NCBI RefSeq assembly: GCF_000021725.1
Contig: NC_012115.1
Location: 1,317,408 to 1,381,407, forward strand
Direction: 5' to 3'
From: Nautilia profundicola AmH
GTDB lineage: Bacteria > Campylobacterota > Campylobacteria > Campylobacterales > Nautiliaceae
Length of the DNA: 64,000 nucleotides
Shown: positions 53,126-61,012 of the stretch, in pieces
Layout of the letters: every line of letters starts with the position of its first letter
Position numbering within the stretch: position 1 is the stretch's first letter
The notes under the pieces: generated by a model
What the model saw: the letters and a program-made list of their open reading frames with translations, nothing else
Database searches by the model: none
What the model was told of the DNA's origin: nothing
Translations under genes and position numbers: made by a program

Positions 53126-54370
53126 ATGATTTATCTCAGTTTGCTTATGGCGATAAGATTTTTCGGATTGTTTATAGTAATGCCTCTTTTGGCACTGTAT
53201 GCCATGAACTTACAAAATGCCAACGCGTTTAATGTAGGTATAGCACTTGGGGCATACGCTTTATCACAGGTGTTTTTACAGATACCCTTCGGTAAAGCCG
53301 CTGACAAATTCGACAAGAAAAAAATACTTATATTCGGACTTAGTTTATTAGCTTTAGGAAGCCTCGTATGTGCGTTTTCCACCAATATTTATATGCTTAT
53401 TTTCGGTCGTTTATTACAGGGAGCAGGAGCTATAGGAGGGGTTATTTTAGCTTATATTGCCGATTTGACCGATGAAAACACAAGAGCCAAAGCGTTTGCG
53501 AGAATGGGTCAGTTTATTGCCCTGAGTTTTGCGCTTTCTATGATATTAGGCCCTACAATAGGTGCGAACTGGGGAGTTGACAAATTATTTATTCTAACGG
53601 CTCTTTTGGCTCTGTTTTCAATCTGGCTGGTGATTGCAAAAATTCCAAACCCTCCTAAAATCGTCCACCATCAGCAACACTCTTCTTTAAAAGAAATATT
53701 AACACATAAAGAACTGTTAAAACTGTTCCTAAGCGGATTTTTACAAAAAGGTTTAATGACGGTATTTTTTATGTTGACACCTATCATTTTTACAACTAAA
53801 CTCGGATGGGATAAAACTGATCTTTGGAAAGTGTATATTCCCGCACTTGTACTCGGTATTTTTGCACTTCCTCTTGGTGCGATTTTAGCCGAAAAAAAAC
53901 AAAAAGCAAAAACCGTATTTGTAATGAGTGCAACGGCAATCACTTTATCTTTAATTCTCTTCCTAATAGGCAACAAATACACATATTTTGCCGCCGTCAT
54001 CGTATTTTTCTTCGGTTTCAACCTGCTTGAGCCGGTACTACAGAGTTTTGTAAGCAAAATTGCAAGAGCTCATGAAAAAGCGACAGCCCTTTCAACTTCA
54101 AATACAATTCAATACATCGGTATTTTCTTAGGCGGTGCGAGTGCCGGTTATTTCGTTCATCACAACATGTTAAGTCTTTTTTTAATTATCTCAGTTATTA
54201 TAGGATTAATATGGACGTTTTTACTTATAAAAATGAAACCGGTTAGCAGATTCAAAATAGTAGAATATGAAAACTTTGATAAAGATTTTATTGAAGAGCT
54301 TAAAACGGAAAAAAATGTATACGACTTCTACGAAAAAGACGGTGTTTTAATTGTCAGATATATAGACTAA
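53126..54370 (+). CDS. Major facilitator superfamily transporter (YajR/drug-efflux type)
   Basis: A 414-residue, 12-helix transporter. Motif A is GKAADKFDKKKILIFGLSL in the loop between helices 2 and 3, and motif C-like GRLLQGAGAIGGVILAYIADLT favours a drug:H+ antiporter type. After the last helix (about 380) comes a 35-residue acidic cytoplasmic tail (NFDKDFIEELKTEKNVYDFY). That tail is reminiscent of, but shorter than, the YAM domain of YajR. The substrate is unknown. The ribosome site is AAAGGAG. Confidence 0.88.
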   Translation: MIYLSLLMAIRFFGLFIVMPLLALYAMNLQNANAFNVGIALGAYALSQVFLQIPFGKAADKFDKKKILIFGLSLLALGSLVCAFSTNIYMLIFGRLLQGAGAIGGVILAYIADLTDENTRAKAFARMGQFIALSFALSMILGPTIGANWGVDKLFILTALLALFSIWLVIAKIPNPPKIVHHQQHSSLKEILTHKELLKLFLSGFLQKGLMTVFFMLTPIIFTTKLGWDKTDLWKVYIPALVLGIFALPLGAILAEKKQKAKTVFVMSATAITLSLILFLIGNKYTYFAAVIVFFFGFNLLEPVLQSFVSKIARAHEKATALSTSNTIQYIGIFLGGASAGYFVHHNMLSLFLIISVIIGLIWTFLLIKMKPVSRFKIVEYENFDKDFIEELKTEKNVYDFYEKDGVLIVRYID

Positions 54371-54387
54371 AACACCTCTTTTTTCCT

Positions 54388-54427
54388 TATCAATTTCACA
54401 ACTTCACCACTTATCCATTTCACAACT
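54388..54427. repeat. Octamer tandem array C (five units)
   Basis: In-phase 8-base units TATCAATT, TCACAACT, TCACCACT, TATCCATT, TCACAACT. The reverse complement is the AAGTNGTG unit seen at 32502 and 45373. It ends seven bases before the flgI sigma54 promoter. Confidence 0.75.
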
Positions 54428-54434
54428 TGTTTTT

Positions 54435-54449
54435 GGAACGCCTTTTGCT
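54435..54449 (+). promoter_or_regulatory. Sigma54 (RpoN) promoter of the flgI operon
   Basis: TTGGAACGCCTTTTGCTT, with GG at 54435 and GC at 54447, 12 bases apart; the best match of the five. The predicted start is at about 54460. Confidence 0.88.
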
Positions 54450-54461
54450 TCTATTTGTAAA

Positions 54462-54479
54462 ATTCAAAAGGATTTGAAT
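54462..54479 (+). promoter_or_regulatory. Hairpin presenting the flgI ribosome site in its loop
   Basis: ATTCAAA - AGGA - TTTGAAT, a perfect 7-bp stem whose 4-base loop is the ribosome site and whose right arm contains the first two bases of the flgI ATG. It lies entirely within the predicted sigma54 transcript. Confidence 0.4.
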
Positions 54480-55473
54480 GTCATTTATAATAGATAAATA
54501 CGAAAAACTTTTAGGATTTATGTTTTTAATAGTCTTTTATATGTTCATAACAACAAATCTGTTTGCGGCTAAAATTAAAGATGTTTCCAACATTGTAGGA
54601 GTAAGGGACAACCAGCTTATCGGTTACGGACTTGTTGTAGGACTTGACGGAAGCGGAGATTCGTCTTCTAAATTCACAAATCAGACACTTTCAAACTTAC
54701 TTAAAAACGTAAACGTAAAACTCGACCCTAAAGATATAAAATCCAAAAACGTAGCGGCTGTAATGGTAACCGCCACACTTCCGCCATTTGCCAGAGAAGG
54801 TGATAAAGTGGATATTACAGTTTCTTCAATCGGTGACGCAAAATCCCTTCAGGGCGGTGTTTTATTAATTACTCCCCTAAAAGGTGTAAACGGTAAAATC
54901 TATGCGCTTGCTCAAGGTCCTATTACAATGGGCGGATTTAACCTTAAAGGCGGTAAAAAACAAAAACATTTCACAACAACAGTAAAAGTTATAAAAGGTG
55001 CAACCGTTGAAAGAGCTGTGGCATGGGATCTATATCATCAACAATACGCAACTCTTTCACTTAAAAGAAGCGATTTTGACTTAGCGGTAGCAATTCAAAA
55101 CAGAATCAATAATTATTTCAAAACCAAAGCAGCCGTTGCAATCGACCCACGAACCATTAAACTTAAAAAACCTCTCAATATGAGTATGCCGGAATTTTTG
55201 GCAAGAGTTGAAAATTTAAATGTTCAGACAAAAATGCCTGATGTAATAGTAATTGACGAAAGAACCGGAACTATCGTAGCCGGAAGTGACATTATGGTTC
55301 AGCCGACAGTAATAACTTACGGCAACTTTGTAATTAAAATCAAAAAAGAAACGTCCATACTTGATTTAACACAGATGTTTCAAAAATTTAAAGCCACTCC
55401 TCAGGATATGATAGCGATTCTTGAAAATTTAAAAGCCAGTAACGCAATAAACGCAAAACTAATAGTAAATTAA
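54478..55473 (+). CDS. flgI: Flagellar P-ring protein FlgI
   Basis: A 331-residue periplasmic ring protein forming the bushing around the rod in peptidoglycan. A longer than usual N-terminus with a hydrophobic signal (about 12-31, ending LFAA) precedes the conserved IKDVSNIVGVRDNQLIGYGLVVGLDGSGD. PPFAREGDKVDITVSSIGDAKSL and GGVLLITPLKGVNGKIYA follow. FlgI opens a five-gene flagellar operon with the order of C. jejuni Cj1462-Cj1466. Confidence 0.96.
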   Translation: MSFIIDKYEKLLGFMFLIVFYMFITTNLFAAKIKDVSNIVGVRDNQLIGYGLVVGLDGSGDSSSKFTNQTLSNLLKNVNVKLDPKDIKSKNVAAVMVTATLPPFAREGDKVDITVSSIGDAKSLQGGVLLITPLKGVNGKIYALAQGPITMGGFNLKGGKKQKHFTTTVKVIKGATVERAVAWDLYHQQYATLSLKRSDFDLAVAIQNRINNYFKTKAAVAIDPRTIKLKKPLNMSMPEFLARVENLNVQTKMPDVIVIDERTGTIVAGSDIMVQPTVITYGNFVIKIKKETSILDLTQMFQKFKATPQDMIAILENLKASNAINAKLIVN

Positions 55474-55483
55474 GGAGAAAAAA

Positions 55484-55759
55484 ATGAGCAGTTATGAAAT
55501 AAATATCGCAACACATCATAAAATCGACATTTCCAAGACCGAAAATTTAAAAAAACTAAAACAAGCTTGTGACGATTTTGAGAGTGAAATACTTAATTTT
55601 TACCTCAAAGAAGCAATGAATTCAAAAAACGAACTTTTTCCTGAAAGTCCCGGTGAAAAAATATATAAATCTATGTACCAAGAAGAACTTTCAAAAGATT
55701 TAAGCGGAAATTTCGGGTACAGCAAACTGCTTTTCGATTATTTGAAAAAAAAGGTTTAA
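55484..55759 (+). CDS. flgJ: FlgJ-type rod-binding protein (no muramidase domain)
   Basis: A 91-residue protein equal to the N-terminal rod-scaffolding half of enteric FlgJ. The core is LKQACDDFESEILNFYLKEAM ... YKSMYQEELSKDLSGNFGYSKLLFDYL, matching the rod-binding signature. The glucosaminidase half is absent, as is usual in Campylobacterota, so a separate enzyme must open the wall. It lies ten bases after flgI; ribosome site AAGGAG. Confidence 0.9.
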   Translation: MSSYEINIATHHKIDISKTENLKKLKQACDDFESEILNFYLKEAMNSKNELFPESPGEKIYKSMYQEELSKDLSGNFGYSKLLFDYLKKKV

Positions 55760-55781
55760 AAAATTTTTTATTTGCCGATAT
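55757..55781 (+). promoter_or_regulatory. Probable sigma28 (FliA) promoter of flgM
   Basis: TAAA (55757-55760) and GCCGATAT (55774-55781), close to the TAAA-N15-GCCGATAA consensus, with 13 bases between. The -10 part is excellent and the spacing is two bases short. It starts at the flgJ stop codon. Confidence 0.65.
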
Positions 55782-55816
55782 AGTTGGGTAGAATAACAAT
55801 AAAAAAAGGCAAATAA

Positions 55817-55996
55817 ATGATTAATAGAGTAGGAGCGAATACTCAAATGATCTCTACCCAACAAAAAAGAACTCAAAATGTTCAAAAACAGGAAAAATTA
55901 GGAAGGGTAGAAGAGATAAAAGAGCAAATAAAAAACGGTGAGTATAAAATCGATATTGATAAAACCGCCGAAGCTTTAGCTAAATCTCTTCTTTAA
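55817..55996 (+). CDS. flgM: Anti-sigma28 factor FlgM
   Basis: A 59-residue protein encoded between flgJ and flgN. The N-terminal half is polar and presumably unfolded (MINRVGANTQMISTQQ). The C-terminal half has the FlgM pattern RVEEIKEQIKNGEYKIDI followed by DKTAEALAKSLL. FlgM binds sigma28 (FliA) until the hook is complete and it is exported. The ATG has AAAAAGGC upstream. The sigma28-like promoter ahead of it would give the feedback loop known from enterics and Campylobacter. C. jejuni has flgM at the same place (Cj1464). It is far shorter than enteric FlgM (about 97). Confidence 0.92.
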   Translation: MINRVGANTQMISTQQKRTQNVQKQEKLGRVEEIKEQIKNGEYKIDIDKTAEALAKSLL

Positions 55997-56038
55997 TCTC
56001 TCACCCTTCCTGAAATATAAATTATTAAAGGAAGGGCT

Positions 56039-56449
56039 ATGCTTATTAACACATTAAATAAAACTATTCAAACTCTTGACAAATTAATCTCTCTTACAAA
56101 AGAAGATATTGAAAATATTAAACAGGCAAATCATAAAGAAGTTTTTGCAAATACTAAAACAAAAGAAATATTGGCAAGTGAATTTGCAAAACTTAAAACT
56201 GAAATTGATAAAATTTTAGTTTCAAGAAACAAGCCTTTAGAAGAAATCTTCTCACCCGAAGAAGAAAAACTTTTTAATGAATTCAGAGAAAAACTTTTTG
56301 AATTTAACAACCTTCATAAAAGATTTTCAAAACTTGCTTTAAGTGTTGCGAATTTTTATAACACATTGCTTAAACAAATCCATAATAGTGAAACTATCGA
56401 TTACAAAAACGAATCATACAAAGATTCCAATCTTCAATTAAAGGCATAG
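56039..56449 (+). CDS. flgN: FlgN-like flagellar export chaperone
   Basis: A 136-residue, nearly all-helical protein with an early heptad pattern (LINTLNKTIQTLDKLISLTKEDIENI) and a second helical pair up to about 115. The ending is amphipathic and polar. FlgN proteins bind the hook-filament junction proteins FlgK and FlgL. The call relies on helical make-up and on sitting between flgM and flgK, as in C. jejuni (Cj1465). Ribosome site GGAAGGG; ends one base before flgK. Confidence 0.82.
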   Translation: MLINTLNKTIQTLDKLISLTKEDIENIKQANHKEVFANTKTKEILASEFAKLKTEIDKILVSRNKPLEEIFSPEEEKLFNEFREKLFEFNNLHKRFSKLALSVANFYNTLLKQIHNSETIDYKNESYKDSNLQLKA

Positions 56450-56450
56450 T

Positions 56451-58634
56451 ATGGCTATTTCAACATCATTTTCAACCGCACTTACAGGATTGAAAGCCCA
56501 CCAAACTGCAATTGATGTAACATCTAACAATATTTCCAACGCTTCAAACCCAGACTATGTGAGAGAAAGAGCGGTATTTTCAACATTAAATCCTATTAAT
56601 TCTATTCCCGGAGACATAGGTACCGGTGTACAAATCAGCTCTATTTACAGAATAACCGATACTTTTTTATTCAACAGATACACATCAACATCCGCAACTT
56701 TTGCAAATCTTGATACGCAAGAGCAGTATTTAAAAGAAATAGCCACATATTTTCCCGACGTAACGGATAACGGTTTGTATAAAGATATGGAAGATTTTTT
56801 TAATGCATGGCAAACATTTGCAAGCAATCCTAACGACGGTGCCGTTAAAGTTGACTTAGCCGCTAAAACACAGGCACTTGCAGATAATATTAAAACCCTA
56901 AAAGGCAAACTCGAAGATATACAAAAAAGCATAAACGATTCTTTAAATTCAAAACTTACAGAAGCAAACAATATTATTAAACAAATCGCTGAATTAAATA
57001 AAGAAATAACGGCGCATGAAGCAAACAACGAATCAAACGCCAATGAATTAAGAGATAAAAGAGACGCTTTGGAAAAAAGATTAAAAGAGCTTCTTGACGT
57101 AAAAGTTTTTAAATCAGGCGTAACATCACAAGACGCACAGGGTGCTGTAACAACAGATTATGAGGAAGATTATCAAATATCACTTGGAGGATATCCTCTT
57201 GTGGATAATTCCACCTATCATGAGCTTAGTATAGAATCCCTTTCCGGCAATCCTATGATAGGTATAGAAAAACAGGATTATTCGGTGGTTGATATTACCA
57301 AATCCGTAACAGGCGGGGAAATAGGAGCACTTTTAAATTTAAGAGGAACGGATTTCGATAAAGAAGGAAACCCTACAAACGGTACGCTTGGTAATTTGAT
57401 GACATCACTCGATTCATTGGCAAACGGACTTATAAGAAGCGTTAACTCAATCTATTCATATTCCGCACAGGAATCTGTAGAAACAGATGTCATCAGTTCA
57501 CCAAACACCATTTCACCGGATTTGACAGATGTTTCATTAAGTTCTCTATACAATAACTATAAAATACTTAAATCACCCGTAAGAGACGGTAATCTAATTT
57601 TAAACGTTTATGACGACCAGGGTAACTTAAATACCGCAACTGAAATAAAAGTTGCCGTCTCTGCTGATGATTCAATAAACGACGTAATACAAAACATCAA
57701 CAATGAACTTACAAATGCAGGGATTACCGATGTTGAAGCAAAATTAGTAAACGGTCAGCTAAAATTCGTAAACTCATCTGATTCAAGCGAAACTTCAAAA
57801 ATACTTGTAAAAGATGACGGAGCACAGCTTTTTACAGCTTTAAACCAGATAGAATACCAGCCTTTAAATCAGGTGAATGATACACAATTACCTCTACCGC
57901 TCAAAAACGGTGACTTTGATATAGTAGTTTATGACAGTGACGGAAATGCCATAGCAAAAAGAACTATAACGGTAAATATGGATTCTAAAGACCCGAAATA
58001 TTCAACTATTGAAGGTATACTTGCGCAAATAAACACCCCTGGGATTGATGACAACGGAGACAATAACCTTAACAACGACGTTGATGATTATTATCAGGCT
58101 GAATTTATAAACGGAAAATTAATCCTATCTAAAAAAACAGATCAAAACACATATGTCGGTTTAGATAACGACAATGCTGATTTCGGTGGAGCATTCGGAA
58201 TTAATAAATTTTTTGACGGAAATAACGCTTCAAATATACAATTAAGACAGGAGCTTCAAGACGATCCGAGTTTGATTAAAGCCAGTAAAACTCCGAATTC
58301 AGGAGATAACACTATAGCAAACTCCGTATTACAATTACAATACGACAATATTAATTTTTATGTAAACGGAAAAACACAAAGCAATACTATTTACGGTTTT
58401 TACAGAGGTTTAACCGCAGATTTGGCTAATCAGACACAGATTGTCTCAAGCAAAAAAGAAAGCACTCAGACTCTTCTTACAAGTATTTCAAATGAGTATT
58501 ATTCTTTAAGCGGTGTAAACATCGATGAAGAACTTGTTAATTTAGAACAGTACCAAAGAGGGTACCAGGCAAATGCAAAAGTAATAACTACAATAAATCA
58601 AATGCTTGACGCACTATTTAGTATAAAACAGTAA
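56451..58634 (+). CDS. flgK: Flagellar hook-filament junction protein FlgK (HAP1)
   Basis: A 727-residue junction protein. D0 helices are typical: STALTGLKAHQTAIDVTSNN then ISNASNPDYVRERAVF at the N-terminus, and SGVNIDEELVNLEQYQRGYQANAKVITTINQML at the C-terminus (split over 690-722). It is longer than enteric FlgK (about 550) through an expanded middle domain (about 260-640). flgL is not in the window. The ATG follows AAAGG and is one base after flgN. Confidence 0.95.
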   Translation: MAISTSFSTALTGLKAHQTAIDVTSNNISNASNPDYVRERAVFSTLNPINSIPGDIGTGVQISSIYRITDTFLFNRYTSTSATFANLDTQEQYLKEIATYFPDVTDNGLYKDMEDFFNAWQTFASNPNDGAVKVDLAAKTQALADNIKTLKGKLEDIQKSINDSLNSKLTEANNIIKQIAELNKEITAHEANNESNANELRDKRDALEKRLKELLDVKVFKSGVTSQDAQGAVTTDYEEDYQISLGGYPLVDNSTYHELSIESLSGNPMIGIEKQDYSVVDITKSVTGGEIGALLNLRGTDFDKEGNPTNGTLGNLMTSLDSLANGLIRSVNSIYSYSAQESVETDVISSPNTISPDLTDVSLSSLYNNYKILKSPVRDGNLILNVYDDQGNLNTATEIKVAVSADDSINDVIQNINNELTNAGITDVEAKLVNGQLKFVNSSDSSETSKILVKDDGAQLFTALNQIEYQPLNQVNDTQLPLPLKNGDFDIVVYDSDGNAIAKRTITVNMDSKDPKYSTIEGILAQINTPGIDDNGDNNLNNDVDDYYQAEFINGKLILSKKTDQNTYVGLDNDNADFGGAFGINKFFDGNNASNIQLRQELQDDPSLIKASKTPNSGDNTIANSVLQLQYDNINFYVNGKTQSNTIYGFYRGLTADLANQTQIVSSKKESTQTLLTSISNEYYSLSGVNIDEELVNLEQYQRGYQANAKVITTINQMLDALFSIKQ

Positions 58635-58640
58635 GAAGGG

Positions 58641-59216
58641 TTATTTGTTTAACTCTTCTTTTAAATTATTTAACGTCTCATAAGCAGCTGATACTATTTT
58701 TCTGTTGAATATAAATGCCGGAGCCCCTTTAGGATCCACTTTCGCGCTGTAAATAATTTTAACTCCATTATCAGTTTTAACAGCTTTAAAAACAACATCG
58801 TCTTTCATTTCCACACAAGACGGTTTTTCAAACTCTTTTTTAATATTTTCCGGCAGTTTGTCGTATGGAATACTGTTTAAATCTATTTCCAGCATATCGG
58901 GTGTTTGTTTTATATTGATTTTGTAAAAGGCAAATCTGTTACTTAAAGGAAAAGGAAAATCAAGTTCTTTTAACATATATCCGTTTTTTACTTCAATATT
59001 TTCAATCTTTTTTTGCCATTTAGGATAGTTTTTAAAATCAAGCAGAGTTTTTTTAACTTTATCAAATGGTTTTGTTACTATCATTTCGGCTTTAAATTCA
59101 TCATATTTTGAGTTTTCAACATTTTGGGTATAAACTTTTATACCGTTTTCATTCTTTTTAAGCTCCCATGAAAACAAAACAGCTACACTTAGTAACAAAA
59201 AAATCAATTTTTTCAT
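58641..59216 (-). CDS. Secreted START/SRPBCC-fold protein
   Basis: A 191-residue exported protein with a signal peptide (1-16, ending LFSW). The mature part is a helix-grip fold: KFEAEMIV-like strand FKAEMIVTKPFDKVKKTLLD, then FKNYPKWQKKIENIEV and the long C-terminal helix KIVSAAYETLNNLKEEL. START-domain proteins bind lipids or other hydrophobic ligands. In the periplasm this suggests lipid handling, which is not proven. It is convergent with flgK (six bases apart) and divergent from the next gene. Confidence 0.82.
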   Translation of the reverse strand: MKKLIFLLLSVAVLFSWELKKNENGIKVYTQNVENSKYDEFKAEMIVTKPFDKVKKTLLDFKNYPKWQKKIENIEVKNGYMLKELDFPFPLSNRFAFYKINIKQTPDMLEIDLNSIPYDKLPENIKKEFEKPSCVEMKDDVVFKAVKTDNGVKIIYSAKVDPKGAPAFIFNRKIVSAAYETLNNLKEELNK

Positions 59217-59254
59217 TATAATCCTTTTTAGGAAAATTGTACCAAAAAGGGAAG

Positions 59255-59983
59255 ATGTTGGATATTAAAAAAAGACTTGATGATTTAATTCAAAACAATA
59301 TATATGAAGTAAACGAGGAAAAACTCGACCCTGTACTTATAGCACATAAATATAAAGACGAATATTCGGCATTGATGGCAGCTCTTTTTGCATACGGAAA
59401 CGTACAGGCCATACTTAAGTTTTTAAATAAACTTGACTATTCTTTTAAAAAACCGGTATTTAATGAAAAACTTTATTACCGTTTCCAAAATGCAAAAGAT
59501 GTATATGAATTTTTAAAAACATTATCAATTATGAAAAAAGAATATTCTTTAAACGAACTTTTTTTAAATGGATATAAAAAAGAACATAATATTATTGACG
59601 GTATAAGGGAAATTATTAAAAAAATTTATGCAATAAACCCATACACCTCACAGGGATATGAGTTTTTAATTGGAAAAATCCCTCCGCAAAAAACAAAAGG
59701 AGTAAGCCCGTATAAAAGATGGAATATGTACATAAGATGGATGGTTAGGAATGAATATCCCGATTTGGGATTATGGAAAGGAGTTGATAAAAAAGATTTG
59801 ATAATACCGCTTGATACTCATACACATAAGGTTTCGTTAAAATTTGGACTATTAAAAAGAAAAACTTATGACCTTCAAGCAGCATTAGAACTTACCGATA
59901 AACTAAAAGAATTCGATCCGAACGATCCAATTAAATACGATTTTGCGCTTTACAGAATAGGACAAATGAATATTGATATTTAG
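59255..59983 (+). CDS. DUF2400 / TIGR02757 family protein
   Basis: A 242-residue protein of an uncharacterised family. Recognisable parts are DPVLIAHKYKDEYSALMAALFAYGNV near the N-terminus (split), PYKRWNMYIRWMVRNEYPDLGLWKGV, and IPLDTHTHKVSLKFGLL, where the Asp-His region is typical of this HhH-like fold. Its function is not established. The ATG at 59255 follows AAGGGAAG with tight spacing; an upstream TTG at 59237 is less likely. Confidence 0.88.
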   Translation: MLDIKKRLDDLIQNNIYEVNEEKLDPVLIAHKYKDEYSALMAALFAYGNVQAILKFLNKLDYSFKKPVFNEKLYYRFQNAKDVYEFLKTLSIMKKEYSLNELFLNGYKKEHNIIDGIREIIKKIYAINPYTSQGYEFLIGKIPPQKTKGVSPYKRWNMYIRWMVRNEYPDLGLWKGVDKKDLIIPLDTHTHKVSLKFGLLKRKTYDLQAALELTDKLKEFDPNDPIKYDFALYRIGQMNIDI

Positions 59984-60289
59984 TTTGTATAAAGTTAGTT
60001 GAGCTATTGGATTGGTTAAAGTTTTTGATGTTATTTAAGTTTATTGGTTATTAGTGTATTAATTTGTTAATGATGATTAGTATAATGGTTATTAGATTTT
60101 TTGAAACTTCAAAGTTGTTAAATTAATAAAAATGGTATGCGATAAATTATAGGGTCTGTCACTAAAAAGCTATTATCCGTTTTTTATATTAACCATTTTT
60201 CACACCATTTTATTTTTTTTACTTTTTTCACACATTTCACTATTAATTAATAATTAATTTTGCTACAATTACAACAAAAAAGGAACTTT
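59984..60289. other. Intergenic region before atpB
   Basis: A 306-base very AT-rich gap. The first 130 bases are G/T-rich with loose 8-base spacing (TTAGTTGAG, TATTGGATTGGTT) and may be a decayed octamer array. A REP-like half element is at 60154-60164, and T/C-rich sequence leads to an atpB -10 box TACAAT (60264-60269) with an extended TGC. I see no gene or stable RNA in it. Confidence 0.5.
60154..60164. repeat. REP-like element GTCTGTCACTA
   Basis: An exact inverted copy of TAGTGACAGAC at 27285-27295; the opposite arm is degraded (GGG in place of TAGT). Confidence 0.4.
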
Positions 60290-60973
60290 ATGGAAGGTAG
60301 AATTTGGTTGTTTTTCCAATTTTTAGGCCACGACCCGATGGTTCAGTTGGTAGTTCACACTATTATTTCTGCAGTATTGGCAATAGCTGTTGCTAAACTT
60401 GCTACAAGAAATTTACAAATCGTGCCAAACGGTTGTCAAAATGTTATGGAAGCTACAGTTTCTGGTATTTTATATATCGGAAAAGACGTTGCAAGCGAAG
60501 AAATCGCAAGAAAATATTTAGCACTTGCCGGAAGTTTGGCGATTTTTATTTTCATGGGTAACTTTATCGGTATTATTCCTGGATTCGAATCTCCGACTGG
60601 AAACGTAAACTTAACTTTAACATTAGCATTAATCGTATTCTTATATTATCACTATGAAGGTATTAAAGCACAAGGTTTAGGACATTATATCGCTCACTTT
60701 GCGGGACCTGTTAAATGGCTGGCACCTCTTATGTTCCCTGTGGAAATTCTTTCGCATTTCTCAAGAATTATTTCACTTGCGTTCAGGTTATTCGGTAACA
60801 TCAAAGGTGACGATTTATTCTTATTAGTATTATTAATGCTTGCACCTTATGTATTCCCTTTAGCAGGGTATGCACTATTAACATTCTCTGCATTCTTACA
60901 GGCTTTCGTATTTATGGTACTTACATACGTTTACTTATACGGTGCTGTAACAGGACAAGAAGAAGCTCTTTAA
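60290..60973 (+). CDS. atpB: F0F1 ATP synthase subunit a
   Basis: A 227-residue membrane subunit forming the proton half-channels of F0. There are about five or six helices. The essential arginine is R166 in SLAFRLFGN, and the preceding PVEILSHFSRI is the usual context. GNFIGIIPGFESPTGNVN marks the conserved loop after helix 2. The start at 60290 has AAAGGA five bases upstream, and a longer reading from 60260 would include the promoter. It is a stand-alone atpB, separate from other atp genes, as in Campylobacter and Helicobacter. Confidence 0.95.
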   Translation: MEGRIWLFFQFLGHDPMVQLVVHTIISAVLAIAVAKLATRNLQIVPNGCQNVMEATVSGILYIGKDVASEEIARKYLALAGSLAIFIFMGNFIGIIPGFESPTGNVNLTLTLALIVFLYYHYEGIKAQGLGHYIAHFAGPVKWLAPLMFPVEILSHFSRIISLAFRLFGNIKGDDLFLLVLLMLAPYVFPLAGYALLTFSAFLQAFVFMVLTYVYLYGAVTGQEEAL

Positions 60974-60975
60974 TC

Positions 60976-60990
60976 GGAACACCTTTTGCT
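60976..60990 (+). promoter_or_regulatory. Sigma54 (RpoN) promoter of the 83-residue gene
   Basis: CGGAACACCTTTTGCTT with GG at 60976 and GC at 60988, 12 bases apart. It sits three bases after the atpB stop. The predicted start at about 61001 leaves a 12-base leader. Confidence 0.8.
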
Positions 60991-60992
60991 TA

Positions 60993-61010
60993 GGCTCCTA
61001 AAAAGGAGTC
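60993..61010 (+). promoter_or_regulatory. Hairpin sequestering the ribosome site of the 83-residue gene
   Basis: GGCTCCT (60993-60999) pairs with AGGAGTC (61004-61010), one G-T pair, loop AAAA. The right arm is the AGGAG ribosome site. The left arm precedes the predicted sigma54 start, so only read-through RNA from atpB would fold this way. Confidence 0.45.
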
Positions 61011-61012
61011 TA

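Noticed and set aside
59984-60289. Search for a tRNA or stable RNA in the gap before atpB
   Set aside because: No cloverleaf, no GTTC(A/G)A(A/G) T-loop sequence and no GC-rich structure seen.
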